Source: Brachionus manjavacas (taxonomy: Eukaryota > Rotifera > Eurotatoria > Ploima > Brachionidae). From it: 64,000 nucleotides of DNA. Numbering within the stretch: position 1 is the first letter of the stretch; each line of letters opens with the position of its first letter. Position numbers and translations under genes: made by a program. Below, piece by piece: positions 58,934 through 64,000 of this stretch. Below the pieces are notes generated by a model, which did not search any database, had not been told where the DNA came from, and worked only from the letters and a program-made list of their open reading frames with translations. The stretch spans positions 3,477,501-3,541,500 of the forward strand of contig JAHQIY010000007.1 in assembly GCA_019054805.1 (NCBI GenBank). The letters are read 5' to 3'.

Positions 58934-61005
58934 ATGGATTTCATGGATTTGATTGAGATGCCTCGTGTAGACAGCGTCAAGTTGTTCCGACAAATACATA
59001 ACTATGAAACGAATCAATTGATAACACAAAAGTTATTAGGCTCTCTTAACCTAACTAGCCACCATCTAATATTCATCACACAAACAAATCCAGAAAAGTC
59101 TAGAGAAGAAATATGGGTATTTGAAAATCAGAGATTCTTCTTTTTTGTAACTTTTTTTTATACGAAAATTACAGATAGTTCATTCATCAATAGATAATTT
59201 GGAAAAAAATGTGACCGAAAACAAATTTCAACTAATGATTAAATGCAAAAACTTCCAAATTTTTTTCATTGATTTTCCAACTGCGTATTGCTGCAATTCT
59301 ATTCACAAATCGCTAGAATCATTGTCTAATTTAAGTAAGTAGCAAATCATTAATCAAAGATAAATTATATATTTTGATCACAATAGCTACTGAAAATATG
59401 AAACTACCATTTTTTTGTCAAATGATATCAAAGATAAAGTCCGAAGATTGGAATTTTTACTCAATTGAAAACGACTTTAAAAGATTTTTTCCCGATCAAG
59501 ATTCTTGTGAATGGAGAATTAGCGATGTAAATAACGATTTCAAGGTAATTTTATGAAAATTTCAAAAAATGTTTAACTAAGATTTTTGTATCAAGATAAG
59601 TCCATCATATCCAAAGAAGGTTATAGTTCCGAAAAATATAGATAATCAAACATTGGTAAAATCAAGTCAATTTAGATCAATGGGAAGATTTCCTGTTTTG
59701 AGCTATTTTCACAAAAAGACAAATGTAAAAATTTTAAATTTACTATACAATTCTAAATAATGCCTAAAAGAAATTAGTCTTTCATATTAAGATCTGGACA
59801 ACCTCTTCTAGGATCCAGCAATAAAAGATGCAAAGAAGATGAAATGATACTTAAATCTGCTCTGCCAAAAGGAAAACAAGGCTACATTTATGATTTAAGA
59901 GATGTGAGTGTACTCAAAGCTGCATTGTCGAAAGGTGGCGGATATGAAACAGAAGCAAATTATCCATTATGGAAACGAATCAACAAAAATATGGATCGAT
60001 TTGATCAACTTCATGTTTCTTTTTCAAAATTGATGGATGCTTGTTTAAACTATTCAAATCAATTCTTTTACAAATTGGATGCATCAACATGGTTTTTTAA
60101 TATAAGGCAGGCTATTTATTTGGCATTTTCAGTAGCTGATGAGATTCATAACAAAAATGGATGTTTTTTACTTCATGGATGGGACGGCCTAGACAATACT
60201 TTGCTGATTTCATCTTTGACGCAAGTTTTACTTGATCCCGATTGTAGAACCTTGGATGGATTTATTAGTTTAATTGAAAGAGAATGGCTTCAGGCTGGTC
60301 ATCCATTTTCTAAACGCTGTTTTAAGTCAGCATTTGGATCCACTTCCCAGAAACAAGAAGGTCCTGTTTTTGTTTTATTTCTGGATTGTGTTCGTCAGGT
60401 CTAAATCAAATTTTTTTTATTGAAAACTAAAATAAAAATTAAATTTTAGATCAGCGAACAGTTTTGTCTTTCATTCGAATATAATGAGGATTTTTTGATA
60501 ATGTTATTTGATAATTTGTACACTTCTGAGTATGGAACTTTCTTAGGAAACAATCAGAACGAAAGGGAACAACTACTGATTTCTAGTAGAACTGTTTCTC
60601 TCTGGTAATTAAAAAATTTTTTTTTAGTAAAAAATTTCTTAATTTTTTTTTAAAAGGACTTATGTAAAATCTGAAGAAAATTTTAAAAAATTTATCAATC
60701 CATTGTATAAAATTAATGAAGATGTTATATGGCCTTCTATTTATACTCAATCCTTATCAATATGGTCCAATTTATACTTAAGGTTTCAAATAAATTCGAA
60801 GCCAAATACCGAAGCTAAAAGCGAAATAGTCAAAATGGTCGATTCAAATATACAAGCCAGATTAAAAGTAGATAAGCTAAGAAAGTAAATTAAAGTTTTT
60901 TTTTTGTCATCGAGAACATAATTAATGGTTTAATTATAAAGTGAATTGTTGGAACTTCAAAAAGAAGCGATTACTAGAGGGTTGTTGAGTTTAGACACGG
61001 TGTGA
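58934..61005 (+). CDS. MTMR9: Myotubularin-related protein 9 (inactive phosphatase)
   Basis: Eight exons, 58934-59116, 59175-59334, 59387-59544, 59596-59724, 59778-60398, 60450-60604, 60657-60884 and 60942-61005, keep phase and give 565 aa (human 549). A PH-GRAM domain starts MDFMDLIEMPRVDSVKLFR. The phosphatase-like domain has GRFPVLSYFHKKTN, LRSGQPLLGS and FIERE-type blocks (SLIEREWLQAGHPFSKRC). The P-loop reads HGWDGLDNT where active myotubularins have HCSDGWDRT, so catalytic Cys and Arg are both absent, exactly as in MTMR9. A C-terminal coiled coil follows. MTMR9 is the dead partner that binds and stimulates active MTMR6/7/8 phosphoinositide 3-phosphatases. GSS begins 226 bp downstream on the same strand. 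Confidence 0.94.
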
Positions 61006-61231
61006 TTTTTTGTTCATTTCTTTTTTGAAAACATTTTTTAATAAATTTTTTACTATTTAAAAAATTTTAGAAAAAAAAATTTTAATCATAATTTTTTCGA
61101 GGTGAGGATTAAAAAGCTAAATTTAGGAAAAGGCTTAATCCCATTTCAAATAAATAAAACTAAAAACTTCATTTTTAATCCTGTGCTAAACAAATTAAAT
61201 TAATATTTAAGTCATCTCTAAAAGTGATATA

Positions 61232-63220
61232 ATGAGTCAAAGAATTGTGAAAAAAATTTTACTAGATGAAAATAAACTCGAGGAATACTTTATCCGTGCT
61301 AGAGATGCTCTTTTCCGAACAGGTATTCCATATTTTACATCAAACACTAAAGAGAATAAAAACTTTTGCCAATGCTCATTTTTTCCATTGACACTAATTC
61401 CATCATCATTTCCTCGAAATGAATTCGAATTAGCAATCAAACTTCAACTAGAATGGAATAATTTGATGATCAAGTTTTCGTCAAACACTGAACTGATCTA
61501 TGATGCTTTAAAAGAGTAATTGAATATTTAAAAATGTAGAAAAAATATTGTAAATCTTACAAGTGTGATTAAAATCGATCAATTTATTCGTAAACATTGG
61601 GAAATCTGTCAAAAAGTTAATCATCAAAAGAAAAAACAAGTAGTTTTTGATAATGAATATTTTTTTAAGATTTTTTTTTTGAAGTCGATTACCTTGAATA
61701 TCATGAGAATCGATTATATGATGGATAATGATAAAATAGAGAAAAATGCTCAAACAGCTTTATCTCAAATTGAAATAAATACTTTTGCGTGTGGAGGATG
61801 TGGAATACCAGAGCAGATAAAAAAATTACACAAGTTTTTTTTTTTTAATTTCTGGGGATTTCAATTAATATACAAAAAATATACAAAAATTTTTCAAAAA
61901 ATATACAAAAATTTTAAAAAATGTATTTTTTAAGATACATACTTCATACAACTGAGAATGATGATATTATTGAAATGATGGACTCAACTAATTTGTTAGA
62001 CAATGTTGTTGAAAGCCTAATAAAAGCACTAGACCTTTATATCAGTCCAAACGCTCATATTCTTCTTGTAATTAGAAATTTAGATTACACCTTAAGTGAC
62101 CATAGACTAATTGAATATGCATTATTTGAAAAAGCACCTAAAATAAAACTTTTCAGAATGACTTTTACTGAAATTAGTCAAAATGCTGTCCTAGATGATC
62201 AAAGAAGACTTTTTATGTGGGTCAAGAGCTATTTTATTTTTATTTTTTTTAATAAAAATAGTCAAGGATGCGAAATAGGTATTGTATACTTCAAATCAGG
62301 TTTTGATCCTTCTGATTATCCAAGTGAAAAAGTATTTTTCTTAAAAAATGTCCTTAATTTTCAACATTTTTGCTGAAGGAATGGGAAGCTAGATATCTTT
62401 TAGAACAATCTATGGCTATCAAATCTCCGAAAATCGAATTCCAATTAATGAATACTAAAAAATTTCAACAGTATTTATTTGAATCCAATGCTCTAGAAAT
62501 GTATATTGATGACAAAGATATTCTTAAATTAATTCGATCAACATTCGTAAAACAATTTGCTTTCAAAAAAGTCTGCTTTGAACTTAAAATATCTTTCAAA
62601 TTTTATGTTGTGTTCAAAGGGGTTCAATAAGATTAATTTTGATCTAATCGAAAACGAATGTGAAAACTTGGTATTAAAAAATCAAAGAGAAGGAGGTGGA
62701 AATAATATTTTTTGCAAGGAAATAAAGTAATAAATTAGATCATCTAATTTTTTTTTTAATTTTTTTCTAGATTACATATTCAAAAATTTGAAGAAAAAGA
62801 CCTTGATCAGTTTATTCTTATGGAAAAAATAAATTCAACAAAAGAAATTAATTATTTGATATATCCTCCTGATAAAATTAAAAAAGCTGAAATAAGCAAT
62901 GAAATTGGTACGTTCGGAATAACTCTAGGGTAATATTAGTATTTAATAAAAATTCAAATTATGATTTAATATTAAATTTAATGATTTATTTAAGTCAAAT
63001 TTTTTTAAACTGTGCTTGAATCTAAAATTTTAATATATTTAAGTGATTCATCTGGTAAAATCTTTTATAATAAATATGCTGGAACACTGACTAAAGCTAA
63101 AAATATCTTATTTGATGAAGGTTTAAAGTTTAATTTTGTATGTTTTTTTAAATTTATATTTTGATTTAAGGAGGAATAATGAGTGGAAATGGAACATTTA
63201 ATTCAATTTATTTAACATAA
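61232..63220 (+). CDS. GSS: Glutathione synthetase
   Basis: Ten exons, 61232-61515, 61564-61615, 61685-61833, 61935-62216, 62262-62331, 62379-62570, 62632-62726, 62771-62929, 63044-63120 and 63171-63220, give 469 aa (human 474). The enzyme joins gamma-glutamylcysteine and glycine using ATP. Recognisable blocks: FFPLTLIPSSFPRNEFELA; MRIDYMM and LSQIEINTF (Mg-binding Glu and Asn); QRRLFIQGCEIGIVYF; EWEARYLLEQSMAIKSPKI; NQREGGGNN (ATP/substrate loop); FILMEKI; EIGTFGITLG. Near the end, AGTLTKAKN replaces the usual VGHLLRTK, and GGIMSG replaces GGVAAG. The second intron is 69 nt with no stop, so its retention would keep the frame. Confidence 0.93.
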
Positions 63221-63365
63221 GATTTAAAAATGAAAACTAAAATTTAAAATTTTTTAAAAATTAAAGAAAATAATTTTTGCAAATTAAATTTTTATTTGAT
63301 TATTCTTTGTGATTATAAAAAAAATAAATATCCACTGACAATAAAATACCCCATTCCTTCGTTCG

Positions 63366-63725
63366 ATTATGCTGCAGCACAAGCTAAGATACGCCTTTGG
63401 ACCATGCACCAAAGTACATCTCGCCCATGCTAAGACACGAAATAAAAAAAACAAAATAATAAAAAATAAGTTTTTCTAATATTATATTTTCTTAATTCTT
63501 GGTGCTGCATCGAATTCAAAATAAAAAAAATTTCTTTTTATTGTTTTTCTAAAACTCGAGTCTTGATGACGCATTAAATTAAGAATTCCAGAGCTTGATG
63601 CGCCCCTAAACTCGTGATGATACTATTAGACCATGGGTCTTTAATCAAAAATGTTTTAGCATGGGCGAGATGTACTTTGGTGCATGGTCCAAAGGCGTAT
63701 CTTAGCTTGTGCTGCAGCATAATCG
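63366..63725. repeat. Inverted repeat with about 68-bp arms (hairpin/MITE-like)
   Basis: 63366-63432 and 63656-63725 are nearly perfect inverted copies (for example CAAGCTAAGATACGCCTTTG and CAAAGGCGTATCTTAGCTTG) around a 220-bp spacer. The arms have higher G+C than their surroundings. The two frames that run through it (for example 63614-63841) look accidental. It lies about 150 bp downstream of GSS. Confidence 0.75.
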
Positions 63726-63929
63726 ATCTTGGTCAACGCATACGTGATATTAAACCACTATTTTTTCAAGTTTGTAAATATTTTATGCACGATTCAAGTA
63801 AGGAAATGTGCATAAAATATTTACAAACTAAGATTTCATAAGATTCAGGATTTCACGATTTTTTTCAAGTCTAAGTAATGATCATGAATAAATTTTAAAA
63901 GTTAATAAAATTCCATTTTATTTGAAAAA

Positions 63930-64000
63930 AGCCGGGTTTTTTTAAAGTCCCAAATTAAAGTCCAAGTCATTGAGAAAACTTGTTCGGATGGACTTGGACT
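63930..64000. repeat. AAGTC-type repeat at window edge
   Basis: AAAGTCCCAAATTAAAGTCC, AAGTCATTGAG and GGACTTGGACT resemble the inverted ends of the element at 30.6-31.2 kb. It is probably the start of a related repeat cut off by the window end. Confidence 0.4.

Noticed and set aside
60160-60230. Active myotubularin phosphatase
   Set aside because: The P-loop lacks both catalytic Cys and Arg.
1-64000. tRNA, rRNA or snRNA genes
   Set aside because: No sequence I could fold or match with confidence was found on either strand.

Overview
The window is nuclear DNA from a small, very AT-rich invertebrate animal genome. Every gene recognised is eukaryotic. Most introns are GT-AG and about 45-70 nt long. 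Several genes are animal-type: a GASZ/ASZ1 piRNA-pathway homologue, a rhodopsin-class GPCR, a KIF28/KLP-6 kinesin, a TMEM272-like family and MTMR9. Low GC, tiny introns and the transposon mix (Jockey-like LINEs, Pif1-helicase fragment, MULE, mariner) would suit a monogonont rotifer such as Brachionus, but that assignment is a guess. All exon models below were built by hand from splice signals and reading phase; none was tested against transcripts.

Layout. 1-5 kb: a Ty3/Gypsy reverse-transcriptase scrap and a decayed Jockey-like LINE on the minus strand. 6.1-9.8 kb: a compact gene cluster, ASZ1 (-), MRPS28 (-) and PFDN2 (+). 9.8-15.7 kb: mostly featureless AT-rich DNA with a broken TFIIS fragment. 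15.8-19.9 kb: a peptide-type GPCR (+). 20.0-30.4 kb: two KIF28-like kinesin-3 genes placed head to head. Their motor regions are almost identical, introns included, while the rest of the proteins has diverged. 30.6-39.8 kb: transposon territory, with a LINE, a Pif1/Helitron scrap, and a foldback element whose arms are about 775 bp and which is partly duplicated in tandem. 40.2-46.4 kb: two TMEM272-like paralogues (-) flanking MULE, LINE and mariner remains. 47.9-52.65 kb: NHEJ1/XLF (-) and ATP synthase subunit g (-). 53.5-55.7 kb: a plus-strand LINE. 57.4-58.4 kb: a DNA transposon with about 180-bp inverted repeats. 58.9-63.2 kb: MTMR9 and glutathione synthetase (+), followed by a hairpin repeat.

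The host genes do not form one pathway. They cover germline piRNA silencing (ASZ1), mitochondrial translation and ATP synthesis (MRPS28, ATP5MG), protein folding (prefoldin), DNA end joining (XLF), glutathione synthesis (GSS), phosphoinositide signalling (MTMR9), peptide signalling (GPCR) and microtubule transport (KIF28). The most unusual structures are the kinesin pair (gene conversion, intron mismatch, shared C-terminal CaaX-like motif) and the foldback element carrying pieces of a LINE.
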